A DNA stretch of 64,000 nt from Opitutales bacterium (GCA_016928295.1 JAFGLA010000048.1:1-64000), one strand, 5' to 3'. Positions 35,851 through 44,699 are shown, numbered from the stretch's first letter. Notes: generated from the letters alone by a model not told the origin. Program-made: numbers and translations.

Positions 35851-36695
35851 GGGGCCTGTGTTGGCATGTGAAGTGGATAGTGTTTGTCGGGACGGGCGCG
35901 GAAGCTTTCAAGCCAATCAAGGCATGGGCGCATATCGCTTTCGCGGAAGCCTTTGGCATACATCGAATAGACTAGATCTACGCCGGAGTGCAGTTCGGCG
36001 GCTGGTACGTCCTGAGCGTTTTCGCGTCCGACTCGGCGCAGTAGAATGTCGAACGGAATGGGTCTTGTGCCCGCGGGGTCGGCGTCAATATCTGTCGGGG
36101 AGCGGAAGTCCGGCTGCATGTAGCCAAGGCGTGAGCCGAGCGCCTTGAAGTTTGCCCCTTCATAAGACCTTCGGCGTATTATGTTTGCAGGCTGGGCCGG
36201 ATCGCGCGGTTCCATTTCGCAAAAGAGTGTCACAGGGGCAGCGGCCCTGCCTGCCCGCCGCGCGCATTCTCTTGCCGTCGATACGGGAAGCGTTCGCAAA
36301 ATGGCCGCCAGCCCCCTGCGTCTCCACTTGGGGGTGACGAGCACATGTGATAGATGAACGACTACGTCTTCCACCCCTTCGCGCATTATGGCCGTGTGGT
36401 CGCGAACGGCCACACACTCATCCCCGCAGTAGAGGAGCATCATCTGATAGAGGAGGCGTTCTCTCCCCTCGGGTCTGACCGGGTCCCAGTTCATGCGCTG
36501 TTCCAGAACAGGGCGTATCTCCATCTCTCCGGCCGCGCTGAAGTATTCGCCCAGCAGGCGGAAGCCCGTCTCGAAGGGGGCGCTGTCAACCTTTTCGGCA
36601 ACGACGAGTCTTAGCTCCCGGGGAAGCTCCGCATGTGGTACGGAGTCCCCGGGGGCAAGGTCGGAAGGGTCTATGAATGCGGGCCAGTCGGGCAT
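35847..36695 (-). CDS. GNAT-family acetyltransferase
   Basis: 282 residues. The acetyl-CoA-binding signature is HLSHVLVTPKWRRRGLAAILR (about 115-135), preceded by two beta strands and followed by a long C-terminal half with NFKALGSRLGYMQPDF. It is longer than a minimal GNAT (about 150). The acceptor is unknown; sitting between alanine dehydrogenase (15 bp) and the deacetylase (4-bp overlap), it may N-acetylate a diamine or aminoaldehyde so that later steps act on a protected, non-cyclising intermediate. This is inference from context. Confidence 0.7.
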   Translation of the reverse strand: MPDWPAFIDPSDLAPGDSVPHAELPRELRLVVAEKVDSAPFETGFRLLGEYFSAAGEMEIRPVLEQRMNWDPVRPEGRERLLYQMMLLYCGDECVAVRDHTAIMREGVEDVVVHLSHVLVTPKWRRRGLAAILRTLPVSTARECARRAGRAAAPVTLFCEMEPRDPAQPANIIRRRSYEGANFKALGSRLGYMQPDFRSPTDIDADPAGTRPIPFDILLRRVGRENAQDVPAAELHSGVDLVYSMYAKGFRESDMRPCLDWLESFRARPDKHYPLHMPTQAP

Positions 36696-36710
36696 GTGAA
36701 TAGAGCTGTT

Positions 36711-37814
36711 CTATGCCGCCAGAGGTGTGAAGGGAAGGTTAAGGGCTTCTGCCACGGCCTTGAAGGTCAGCTTGCCGTCCATTATGTTCACGCCGGGTAT
36801 CAGCGAGGCGTCCGCCTTCAGCGCACCCTCGATGCCAAGGTTTGCCAGTTTGCGCAGGTAGGCGAATGTGACATTTGTAAGGCCCTGTGTTGATGTGCGC
36901 GCATAGGCTCCGGGCATGTTGGCCACGCAGTAGTGGGTTATGCCGTCCACGATGTAGGTCGGGGCCTGATGCGTCGTGGCGTGCGAGGTCTCTATGCAAC
37001 CTCCCTGGTCTATAGCTATATCCACAATCACGCTGCCCTGTCTCATCAGCTTGAGCATGTCGCGCGTGACGAGCTTGGGAGCCTTGGCTCCCGGGACAAG
37101 TACCGCGCCAATCAGAAGGTCCGTTTCCGGCAGCAAGGCTTCGACGTTTGCGCGGTTGGAGAATAGCGTCTTGCAGTTCTTGGGCATGACCATGTCGAGG
37201 TAACGCATACGCTCCACATCGACTTCGAGAATAGTTACATCAGCGCCCATGCCAGCCGCGATTCGCGCCGCGTTTACGCCTGCCGTTCCGCCGCCGATTA
37301 CCATGACATTTGCTGGCAATACGCCCGGGATGCCGCCAAGGAGCTTGCCCATGCCGCTGTTATTCTTGGATAGGTTTACCGCGCCGACCATCGAGGCCAT
37401 GCGTCCGGCTATCTCGCTCATTGGCTCAAGAAGGGGCAGTTTGCCGTTGCGAAGTACTGTCTCGTAGGCGATGCCCGTGCAGCCGCTGGCCAGCATGGCT
37501 TCTGTGAGCGGTTTGTCTGCGGCAAGGTGAAGGTAGGTAAACAGAATCTGCCCCTTGCGAAGGAGCGGATACTCTATTTCGATCGGCTCCTTTACCTTAA
37601 CAATAAGGTCGGCGGCGGCGAACACGTCCGCGTGTGCGTCCACCATTGTTGCACCGGCGGCGATGTATTCGGCGTCGGCATAGCCGGAGCCGTTGCCTGC
37701 GCCTTTCTCCACGAGCACGCGGTGCCCGTCTGCAACGAGCTGCTGCACGCCCGATGGAAGCAGGGCGACGCGATATTCCTGAGCTTTGATTTCCGTTGGA
37801 ACTCCGATGATCAT
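36711..37814 (-). CDS. ald: alanine dehydrogenase
   Basis: 367 residues, normal for the family. Reversibly deaminates L-alanine to pyruvate with NAD+. Signatures: PTEIKAQEYRVALLP at the start, catalytic Lys/His region VKVKEPIEIEYPLL and LFTYLHLAADKPL, and the nucleotide-binding loop VMVIGGGTAGVNAARIAAGMGA. In this operon it would recycle alanine formed by the pyruvate-dependent aminotransferase at 37874 (60 bp upstream) and release ammonium. Confidence 0.95.
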   Translation of the reverse strand: MIIGVPTEIKAQEYRVALLPSGVQQLVADGHRVLVEKGAGNGSGYADAEYIAAGATMVDAHADVFAAADLIVKVKEPIEIEYPLLRKGQILFTYLHLAADKPLTEAMLASGCTGIAYETVLRNGKLPLLEPMSEIAGRMASMVGAVNLSKNNSGMGKLLGGIPGVLPANVMVIGGGTAGVNAARIAAGMGADVTILEVDVERMRYLDMVMPKNCKTLFSNRANVEALLPETDLLIGAVLVPGAKAPKLVTRDMLKLMRQGSVIVDIAIDQGGCIETSHATTHQAPTYIVDGITHYCVANMPGAYARTSTQGLTNVTFAYLRKLANLGIEGALKADASLIPGVNIMDGKLTFKAVAEALNLPFTPLAA

Positions 37815-37873
37815 GACTAGTTTAAACTCCTGTTGTGTAAAATGTTGAGAAATATTGACGCGAGTGCCGGAGC

Positions 37874-39223
37874 TTACGCCCCTGCCAGTTCATTCAGCCC
37901 TGCTTCGACAGCGACGAATAGCTCGTCCACCTCGGCGTGCGTGATGCACAGGGCAGGGGAGATTGCGATAAGGTTGGCAAGGCCGCGCACGATGGCGCCG
38001 TGATTGCGAATAAGCGTCGCCGCTTTCGGGCCAAGGCCGAAGTAGGGGTCCGTCACCTTGCGTCCGTGGTCCAGCAGCTCAAGAGCGCCCATCAGGTTGC
38101 AGCAGCGCGCTTCACCCACAGCGGGATGTGCGCCCAGCGCCAGCAGTTTCTTTTCAAAATACGGACCGATGTCGTCGTGGACGTACGCTATGGTATTCTC
38201 CTTTTCCATAAGCGCGATGTTCGCCAGAGCCGCAGCACAGGGCACGGGGTGCCCGCTGTATGTGTGCCCGTGCGCATAGTAGCCACCGGCAAACAGGGTC
38301 TCGGCCATCTCGGCGCTGATGCGGGTTGCTCCCAGCGGCAGGTAGCCGCTCGTGATGCCCTTGGCAAGGCACTGCACGTCCGGGTCCAGATCCCAGGCAT
38401 CGCTGGCGTACATGGCTCCCGTGCGGCCAAAGCCTGTAATAACCTCGTCGGACACGTAAAGGATGCCGTATTTGCGCGCCAGCTCTCGCAGCGCCTTCAG
38501 GTAAGCGGCAGGTGGCACTATAACGCCGCCCGCGCCCTGAATAGGCTCTGCAAACAGCGCCGCTATCGTCTCCGGTCCCTCGCGCAGAATGATTTTCTCG
38601 GTCTCGGCTACGCACCACTGGCCATAGGCTACGGGGTCCATCTCCGTATCCGCCACGTAGTGATACGGGCCGGGGGCGTGGATAAAGCCGCTCATGGGCA
38701 GTCCGAAGGGCTTTGTGCAGCTTGTAAGGCCGGTCAGGCAGGTGGCGCCAAGCGTCACTCCGTGGTAGGCGTATGTGCGGGCGAGGAACTTGTTCCTGTC
38801 GGGCATACCCTTCAGGTTCCAGTAGTTGAGGATGGTCTTGATGGCCGTCTCGTTCGCCTCGGAGCCGGAGTTGGAGAAAATCGTGTGCGTCAGGCGTGGC
38901 AGGCCCAGTGAATGGAGCTTTTCCGCCAGCAGCACGGCAGGTTCGGTCGTCGAGTTGAAGAACGATGGATAGTAGCAGAGCTTTTCAAGCTGCGCCTGTA
39001 TGGCGTCGATAATCTCGCGCCGCCCGTAGCCCATGTTCACGCACCAGAGGCCCGCGAGGCCGTCCAGCAGCTTGCGCCCCTTGTCGTCATATACGTAAAC
39101 GCCTTCCGCGCCAGAGATCACATGCCCGATGTCTCTGGCGTGCATGTCTGCATTGTTGGTGAAGGGGTGCAGGTGATGCGCCCTGTCGATTTCGCGAAGT
39201 GTCATTTCAGCCGTTGCGCTCAT
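37874..39223 (-). CDS. class III aminotransferase, likely polyamine (putrescine)-pyruvate type
   Basis: A 449-residue omega-aminotransferase. PLP-binding motifs are FSNSGSEANETAIK, the cofactor Asp in YVSDEVITGFGRTG and Schiff-base lysine K288 (LAKGITSGYLPLG). Arg/aromatic positions such as GLWCVNMGYGR match the putrescine, cadaverine or beta-alanine:pyruvate aminotransferases (SpuC-like). It would convert a diamine plus pyruvate to an aminoaldehyde plus alanine. First gene of the minus-strand block; its upstream region (39224-39393) holds a LacI-operator-like motif. Beta-alanine or taurine remain possible substrates. Confidence 0.87.
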   Translation of the reverse strand: MSATAEMTLREIDRAHHLHPFTNNADMHARDIGHVISGAEGVYVYDDKGRKLLDGLAGLWCVNMGYGRREIIDAIQAQLEKLCYYPSFFNSTTEPAVLLAEKLHSLGLPRLTHTIFSNSGSEANETAIKTILNYWNLKGMPDRNKFLARTYAYHGVTLGATCLTGLTSCTKPFGLPMSGFIHAPGPYHYVADTEMDPVAYGQWCVAETEKIILREGPETIAALFAEPIQGAGGVIVPPAAYLKALRELARKYGILYVSDEVITGFGRTGAMYASDAWDLDPDVQCLAKGITSGYLPLGATRISAEMAETLFAGGYYAHGHTYSGHPVPCAAALANIALMEKENTIAYVHDDIGPYFEKKLLALGAHPAVGEARCCNLMGALELLDHGRKVTDPYFGLGPKAATLIRNHGAIVRGLANLIAISPALCITHAEVDELFVAVEAGLNELAGA

Positions 39224-39330
39224 GTTTTTAAGAATCCTTTGAAAACGATTGTTGTTCTGTCTGCATCCACATTCTGCATGGGCAATGCCAGTATGTGAAA
39301 CATGTCGAATTCTGGTGGCGAATTGCAGGC

Positions 39331-39340
39331 GAATCGTTCA
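39331..39340. promoter_or_regulatory. LacI-operator-like motif upstream of the aminotransferase operon
   Basis: GAATCGTTCA is the exact reverse complement of TGAACGATTC, found at 40442-40451 beside the LacI-family gene. It lies 108 bp upstream of the aminotransferase start. A looser match, GAAAACGATTG, begins at 39241, nearer the start codon. Confidence 0.4.
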
Positions 39341-39393
39341 CTGAAGCGTGCGGTGTTCAATTTCTTTCAGCGCAATTTATTCGCTAGGCCGCG

Positions 39394-40437
39394 CTACCTG
39401 TCGCTACGCAACGGTTCGTAGTCGGGTTTGCGCAGGGTTGTCCCCTCGTGCCATTCTCCTTTTATCTGCATGTGCAGCGGGTGCGGGCGTCGTCCCTTGC
39501 AGTTCATCTGAAGCAGCGTGGCGATCCTGTCCACGGCGATGATGGACTGCTGCATGTGGAGCTGACTGATGCCCGACCAGACCGAGTCTTCGTTGAGTAC
39601 GTACATGGCCAGATATCCGATGTCCTGCGGTATGCGCAGGCCCATGTCCATCATGCGCATGCCTAGCGTTGGCGTCGGTGCTATGACTATGTCGGGGCGG
39701 TGTTCGTCGAGCCAGTTGCGTATGCTCTCGCGGCTCATGTCCGGTGCGGCGTTTGCCAGTATGGGCTCGCAGCCGGGGTTCATGTGTGCGAAGCGCAGGC
39801 ACTCGGCGGAGTATCCGTAAGCGGTCCAGTAATCGTCGTCCGGCCCGAGCCACACCTTTGGCCTGCGATAGCCGCGGGCGAAGGCTTGCTCCAGCGCCAT
39901 GCGCATATTTGTGCAGTATAGGGCGTAAACATGGTCAAATTGCGGCAATGCGTGCGGCTCGTCCAGCACGACCACGGCGTAAGAGTTCCAGTCTATCCAC
40001 TGCGCCCATTCCTGTTCGCGAAGCGGGGTGGAGAGGATGAGTCCCTGGATTCCGCGTGTCTTTAGTACTTCATCCAGTCGCGAAGGCTGCACCCGCTGGT
40101 CATGCGCCCATATCTCGCTCATGGTAAAGCCCTGCTCGCGCGCGCGATTCGTTGCGCTCTCGTAAAACTCTTTCGCCCAAGGCGTTTCGCGCCAGTGATT
40201 CGGGTTCGTGGACGAGTTTATCCACGCTATGGGGCAGGTCTGCGCGTGGCTGCGGCGGTTCTTCAGGTGGGCCATGAGCTGGCCAAGATGGGCGTCGCGC
40301 TGATACCCCATGTCCTGCGCAATCTTCTTGATGCGCTCGCGGGTCTCTTCGGGGATGCGCGGATTGTCGCGCAAGGCATAGGAGATGGTACTGGGGGAAT
40401 AACCGCTGCTCTTTGCAATTTCTTTGATTGTGGCCAT
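39394..40437 (-). CDS. LacI-family transcriptional regulator
   Basis: 347 residues: N-terminal LacI helix-turn-helix (TIKEIAKSSGYSPSTISYAL) with hinge, then a periplasmic-binding-like effector domain (VVLDEPHALPQFDHV, RRPKVWLGPDDDYW, PDIVIAPTPTLGMRMMD). It lies between the catabolic block (same strand, 170 bp downstream) and potABCD (divergent). It therefore probably controls both. LacI members usually sense sugars, so a polyamine or aminoaldehyde effector would be unusual. The operator-like TGAACGATTCA 5 bp from its own start suggests autoregulation. Confidence 0.9.
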   Translation of the reverse strand: MATIKEIAKSSGYSPSTISYALRDNPRIPEETRERIKKIAQDMGYQRDAHLGQLMAHLKNRRSHAQTCPIAWINSSTNPNHWRETPWAKEFYESATNRAREQGFTMSEIWAHDQRVQPSRLDEVLKTRGIQGLILSTPLREQEWAQWIDWNSYAVVVLDEPHALPQFDHVYALYCTNMRMALEQAFARGYRRPKVWLGPDDDYWTAYGYSAECLRFAHMNPGCEPILANAAPDMSRESIRNWLDEHRPDIVIAPTPTLGMRMMDMGLRIPQDIGYLAMYVLNEDSVWSGISQLHMQQSIIAVDRIATLLQMNCKGRRPHPLHMQIKGEWHEGTTLRKPDYEPLRSDR

Positions 40438-40441
40438 GTGC

Positions 40442-40452
40442 TGAACGATTCA
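40442..40452. promoter_or_regulatory. LacI-operator-like palindrome at the lacI/pot divergent promoter
   Basis: TGAA-CGA-TTCA, a near-palindrome of the LacI/GalR type, immediately upstream of the regulator's ATG (40437) in the 151-bp divergent gap. Confidence 0.45.
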
Positions 40453-40477
40453 CAAAGCATCGACAAAGGCAATACTA

Positions 40478-40489
40478 TTCACCAGTGAA
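40478..40489. promoter_or_regulatory. second palindrome in the lacI/pot divergent gap
   Basis: TTCAC-CA-GTGAA, a perfect 5-bp inverted repeat; the right half runs into GTGAACG, sharing TGAACG with the motif at 40442. It could be a second operator for the same repressor. Confidence 0.35.
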
Positions 40490-40588
40490 CGGAGAAGGTC
40501 AAAAGCCAGCATACGCAGCCCCACGGGCACCATTGGCACAGTAAATGCAAGTCCTGTGGACAAAGCCACACCGCATATACTTCGACAC

Positions 40589-41644
40589 ATGGGCCTGACA
40601 GCATACGCAGTCTGTAAAAACTACGGGGAGACAAGGGCGCTCTACGACGTGGACCTCGCAGTTAACAAGGGCGAGTTCTTCACCCTGCTCGGTCCATCGG
40701 GCTGCGGCAAGACCACGCTTTTGCGCATAATCGCCGGACTGGAAATGGCGGACAACGGCCGCATCGTAATCAACGGCAGGGATTTCACGAAAATCCCCGC
40801 CAATCGCAGGCCGGTCAACACCGTGTTCCAGAGCTATGCCATGTTCCCGCACCTCACTGTGCTGGAGAACGTTTGTTTCGGCCTCATCTCGCGCAGCATA
40901 CCGAAGGCTCAGGCCATAGAGAAGGCCCGTGCGACGCTGGACCTTGTGCGCCTTACCGGCTTTGAAGACCGCAAGCCCGACCAGCTCTCCGGCGGGCAGC
41001 GCCAGAGGGTGGCCCTTGCACGCGCATTGGCGAACGAGCCGGAAATCCTGCTGCTTGACGAGCCCATGAGCGCGCTCGACGCCAAGCTGCGCGTTCAGGT
41101 GCAGGTGGAACTGCGCCAGATACAGCAGCGCCTCGAAAAGACTTTCATCATGGTGACGCACGACCAGCAGGAGGCGCTCACAGTGTCCGACCGCATGGCC
41201 GTGATGGGCGTCGGGCAGGTGGCACAGTACGGCAGCGTGCGGGAGGTTTACGATCGCCCGCGAAACCGCTTCGTCGCAGACTTCCTCCAGACGCAGAACT
41301 TTCTCGACGCAGAGCGCGTCGGCCAGCGTGAAATATCAACAAATTTGGGCCGTTGGACTCTGGGCGATGATATACCGTGGGAAAAGGGCTGCATCACAGT
41401 GCGCCCGGAAAAGCTCCAGATAGCCAGCGACGCCTCGGCCTGCGACTTCCGCGCCCGCGTCAACACCGTGATATACCGCGGCTGTTACCAGCAGTTCATT
41501 CTGGACAACGGCCTATTGATGGAGACCGAGACCGTCCTGCCCGTGGCGCAGGGCGACGAGCTGATGGTGCATGTGCCCAAGGATGCCGTGATAGTGCTGC
41601 ACGAGGATGAATTCCAGCGCATGGATTTGCGCAAAGTCATATAG
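40589..41644 (+). CDS. potA: spermidine/putrescine ABC transporter ATP-binding protein
   Basis: About 351 residues from the ATG at 40589 (a GTG at 40556 is less likely). ABC ATPase with Walker A GPSGCGKTTLLRI, Q loop FQSYAMFPH, signature LSGGQRQRVALARA, Walker B LLLDEPMSALD and H loop VTHDQQEA. A C-terminal TOBE-type domain (ITVRPEKLQIA) is typical of PotA/MalK-class importers. It powers uptake through PotB and PotC; the order A-B-C-D matches E. coli potABCD. Divergent from the LacI regulator. Confidence 0.94.
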   Translation: MGLTAYAVCKNYGETRALYDVDLAVNKGEFFTLLGPSGCGKTTLLRIIAGLEMADNGRIVINGRDFTKIPANRRPVNTVFQSYAMFPHLTVLENVCFGLISRSIPKAQAIEKARATLDLVRLTGFEDRKPDQLSGGQRQRVALARALANEPEILLLDEPMSALDAKLRVQVQVELRQIQQRLEKTFIMVTHDQQEALTVSDRMAVMGVGQVAQYGSVREVYDRPRNRFVADFLQTQNFLDAERVGQREISTNLGRWTLGDDIPWEKGCITVRPEKLQIASDASACDFRARVNTVIYRGCYQQFILDNGLLMETETVLPVAQGDELMVHVPKDAVIVLHEDEFQRMDLRKVI

Positions 41645-41653
41645 GATAAGAAT

Positions 41654-42589
41654 ATGCAGGACGAAAGCACTGAACGCGCAAAAGAGGCCCAGCCCATCAT
41701 CCTGTACAATGGCGAGATGGTCCGCCCCTCGATCATTCGCGCCCGGCAGGCCACATTCATTAGCCCGGGCATACTCGCCATAATCACGCTGCTGGCTCTT
41801 CCCTGCATATCGCTATTCGCAGTGGCCTTCATGACGCGCGGTCAGTACGGCGAAATACTCTTTGAACCCACCTTCGGGAACATCCGCCGCCTGTTCGGTT
41901 TCGGTTTCTTCGGCTGGTCGGCGGACAATCTGCTCATCCTCTGGCGCAGCGTGGTCGTGGCCTTCGTCACCACCGCGCTCTGCATAGCCCTGTCATACCC
42001 GCTGGCATTTTTCCTTGCGGCAAGACCGGCTAAGACCCGCCTTCTCTGGCTGACGGTGCTGCTAATACCGTTCTGGACCAACCTTGTCATACGCACCTAC
42101 GCCTGGCTGCTCGTGTTCGACTCCGACATGCCCTTTGCCCGCATCATGGCATGGCTGGGCCTTATGGAGCCGGGGACCTCCGCCTATCCCAGCCAGTTCG
42201 CCGTGTATGTGGGCATGGTCAGCGTGTTCCTACCCTTTGTGGCGCTGCCCATCTACACAGCCGTGGAGAAGCTCGACTGGTCGATAGTCGAGGCAGCCGT
42301 GGACCTTTACTCGAACAAATGGCGCGTGTTCCGCCACGCCATACTGCCGCAGACTCTGCCCGGCCTATCCGTCGGCATCACGCTCACTTTCGTGCCCGCG
42401 ATGGGTATGTTCGTAGTGCCGGACATGCTGGGCGGGGCGCGTTACATGCTGATAGGCAACCTAATACAGCAGCAGTTCGGCACGAGCAGGGACTGGCCCT
42501 TCGGCGCGGCCCTGAGCCTCGTCCTCATGATACTGACTCTGGGCGCACTCATGGCGACCGGCGGCAGGCGCAAGAAAGGGAGAGCATAG
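41654..42589 (+). CDS. potB: spermidine/putrescine ABC transporter permease
   Basis: A 311-residue inner-membrane permease with about six helices and the EAA loop (EAAVDLYSNKWRVFRHAILPQ) that docks on PotA. It starts 9 bp after potA and ends 3 bp before potC. N-terminal 35 residues are cytosolic and charged. Homology pattern (LLIPFWTNLVIRTYAW, GMFVVPDMLGG) is that of PotB. Confidence 0.93.
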   Translation: MQDESTERAKEAQPIILYNGEMVRPSIIRARQATFISPGILAIITLLALPCISLFAVAFMTRGQYGEILFEPTFGNIRRLFGFGFFGWSADNLLILWRSVVVAFVTTALCIALSYPLAFFLAARPAKTRLLWLTVLLIPFWTNLVIRTYAWLLVFDSDMPFARIMAWLGLMEPGTSAYPSQFAVYVGMVSVFLPFVALPIYTAVEKLDWSIVEAAVDLYSNKWRVFRHAILPQTLPGLSVGITLTFVPAMGMFVVPDMLGGARYMLIGNLIQQQFGTSRDWPFGAALSLVLMILTLGALMATGGRRKKGRA

Positions 42590-42592
42590 ACC

Positions 42593-43390
42593 ATGAAACG
42601 CTGCTCGATAGGCTCCAGCATAGGCTCGATAGCCATATTCATTTTCCTCTACCTGCCCATGCTCAGCGTGGCCATCTTCTCATTCAACGCCTCGAAGATG
42701 GGCCTGAAATGGGGAGGCTTTTCCACGGAGTGGTACGGCAGGCTCGTGCAGAACGAGACGATACTCAACGCCGCGTGGAACACGCTGGTGCTCGCAGTCT
42801 GCTCGACCTTCATTTCGACAATCATCGGCACGATGCTTGCCATAGGCATGTTCCGCTTCCCCTGGAGCCGCCGCGCCATGGGCAAGCTGAACCTGCTGCT
42901 GCACCTGCCCGTGGTGACGCCCGACATCATATTCGCCGTGGCGCTGGTAATAGCATTCAGCGTCATACGCTACCTTACGGGCCTGTTCGAGCTTGGTATG
43001 GCCTCGATGATCGTCGGGCATGTGACGTTCCAGATCTCCTTCGTCGCGCTGGCCGTAAAGGGACGGCTGGAGCTGATAGGGCACGATGTGGAGGAAGCGG
43101 CCTGCGACCTGTACGCGGGCTACTGGAGGGTGCTGACGAAGGTTCTGCTGCCCATGCTGATGCCCGGTATAGTGGCTGGAGCGATGCTGGCTTTCACGCT
43201 GTCGCTGGACGACTTCGTAATCAGCTTTTTCACCGCCGGGCCGAAGTCCGGTACCTTGCCCCTGTTCATCTACGCATCGGTCAAGCGCGGCATAACGCCG
43301 GAGATACACGCCCTGTCCACCATCATAATGGTGGCGACGATCTGCACCGTGGCCCTGATGCAGAAGCTGACTCCCGACGCAAAACACTAG
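42593..43390 (+). CDS. potC: spermidine/putrescine ABC transporter permease
   Basis: A 265-residue permease with about six helices, YLPMLSVAIFSFN near the first helix and the EAA loop EAACDLYAGYWRVLTKVLLP. PotC-type ending LAFTLSLDDFVISFFTAGP. It pairs with PotB to form the channel. Spacing to potB is 3 bp. Confidence 0.93.
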   Translation: MKRCSIGSSIGSIAIFIFLYLPMLSVAIFSFNASKMGLKWGGFSTEWYGRLVQNETILNAAWNTLVLAVCSTFISTIIGTMLAIGMFRFPWSRRAMGKLNLLLHLPVVTPDIIFAVALVIAFSVIRYLTGLFELGMASMIVGHVTFQISFVALAVKGRLELIGHDVEEAACDLYAGYWRVLTKVLLPMLMPGIVAGAMLAFTLSLDDFVISFFTAGPKSGTLPLFIYASVKRGITPEIHALSTIIMVATICTVALMQKLTPDAKH

Positions 43391-43436
43391 GGCTAGATAC
43401 TTTAGACTACCGACCATCACTCAAAACCATACCGTC

Positions 43437-44513
43437 ATGAAACTGAAGAAGACACTCGCGCTCGCCGCTGCACTGGCAACAGGCGCTCTCGCATTTTCCG
43501 GTTGCGGCAAAGAGTCCGCCGCCGACACTTCCGCCAAGCCACAGGAATTGAACCTCTACATCTGGGCCGAATACATGGACCCGGAGATACTGACCGACTT
43601 CGAAAAGCAGTATAACTGCAAGGTGGTCGTCAGCCTCTACGAAAGCAACGAGGAGATGCTGGGCAAGTTGCAGGCTGGAGGCGTCAGCCAGTACGACATA
43701 ATCGTTCCCTCGGACTTCATCATCCAGAGCCTCATCAATCTGGACCTTCTCCAGCCCATTGCGCACGACAAGGTGCCCAACATGGCGAACCTGAAGGAGA
43801 CATTCGTAAACCCATCCTTCGACCCGGGCAACAAATACACCGCTGCATACCAGTGGGGCACGGTGGGCATCGTGTACAGCAGGGCCAAGTATCCCGAGGG
43901 GGTCAGTTCCTGGAAGGATATCTTTGAACCCGCGCCGGAGCTGAAGTTCATGTACTTCGATTCGGAGCGCGAGATGATAGGCGCGGCCCTGCGTTACAAG
44001 GGCTACTCGCTCAACAGCATGGACAAGGGCGAACTGATGGCGGCTGCGGAGCTGATGATAGCTGGCAAGAAGAAGCCCGGCTTCATGGGCTTCGAGGGCA
44101 ACGTGGGCGGCCTGAACAAGGTGCAGGCGGGCACGGTGGACATCGCCATGGCCTACAACGGCGACGCAATACAGGCCATTTCCGAGGACGGAAGCATCGG
44201 TTTTGTCAACCCCAAGGAAGGCACCGTGGTCTGGGTGGACAGCCTTTGCATCCCCCGCGCCGCGCCGAATGCTGAACTGGCGCACAAGTTCATCAATTTC
44301 ATTCTGGACGCCGAGGTGGGCGCAAGGCTCTCGAACTTCAACCAGTTCGCCACGCCCAACAAGGCCTCTCTGCCCATGATTACGCCCGATGACCTCGCGA
44401 ACCCCGCCATTTATCCCGATGCCGAGACCGAGGCTCGCCTCGAATACGTGCTGGAAATGCCGGAAAGCGGCGCGGTGTTCGGCGAGTTGTGGAAGACCGT
44501 CAAGACTCGATAG
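43437..44513 (+). CDS. potD: spermidine/putrescine-binding lipoprotein
   Basis: 358 residues with a lipoprotein signal (LALAAALATGALAFSGC, Cys at residue 22). The solute-binding fold starts LNLYIWAEYMDPEILTDFEK, the PotD/PotF signature. Acidic and aromatic residues expected to clasp the polyamine are visible (YDIIVPSDF, YQWGTVGIVY, WVDSLCIP). It delivers substrate to PotBC in the periplasm. Its stop is followed 22 bp later by snap-back repeat copy 3. Confidence 0.94.
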   Translation: MKLKKTLALAAALATGALAFSGCGKESAADTSAKPQELNLYIWAEYMDPEILTDFEKQYNCKVVVSLYESNEEMLGKLQAGGVSQYDIIVPSDFIIQSLINLDLLQPIAHDKVPNMANLKETFVNPSFDPGNKYTAAYQWGTVGIVYSRAKYPEGVSSWKDIFEPAPELKFMYFDSEREMIGAALRYKGYSLNSMDKGELMAAAELMIAGKKKPGFMGFEGNVGGLNKVQAGTVDIAMAYNGDAIQAISEDGSIGFVNPKEGTVVWVDSLCIPRAAPNAELAHKFINFILDAEVGARLSNFNQFATPNKASLPMITPDDLANPAIYPDAETEARLEYVLEMPESGAVFGELWKTVKTR

Positions 44514-44535
44514 AATTAGTAAGCACCAATCATAA

Positions 44536-44699
44536 GGGCACCTCTATTAACCTTGAGTTTCTGCTGTGAACGGTCTTTGCCGCGTCTGGCTTCGTTTCGT
44601 AAGCTCGCCGTATTTCGTTCAATACTACTCGCTTACGAAGCCTCGCCATCCATCCGCAAATCCGCGTTCTCGCTACGAAACCGGTTAATAGAGGTGCCC
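44536..44699. repeat. snap-back repeat family, copy 3 (core type B)
   Basis: 164 bp with perfect 17-bp inverted ends (GGGCACCTCTATTAACC / GGTTAATAGAGGTGCCC). Relative to other copies, GGCC has become GGGC and its partner has changed to GCCC, a compensatory pair. Inner stems include GGCTTCG-bulge-GTAAGC against GCTTACGAAGCC and a GTATT/AATAC tip, so the whole element can fold as one rod. It starts 22 bp after the potD stop. Confidence 0.9.

Noticed and set aside
42151-43440. 429-codon ORF across potB and potC
   Set aside because: Out-of-frame shadow; both permeases are complete in their own frames.
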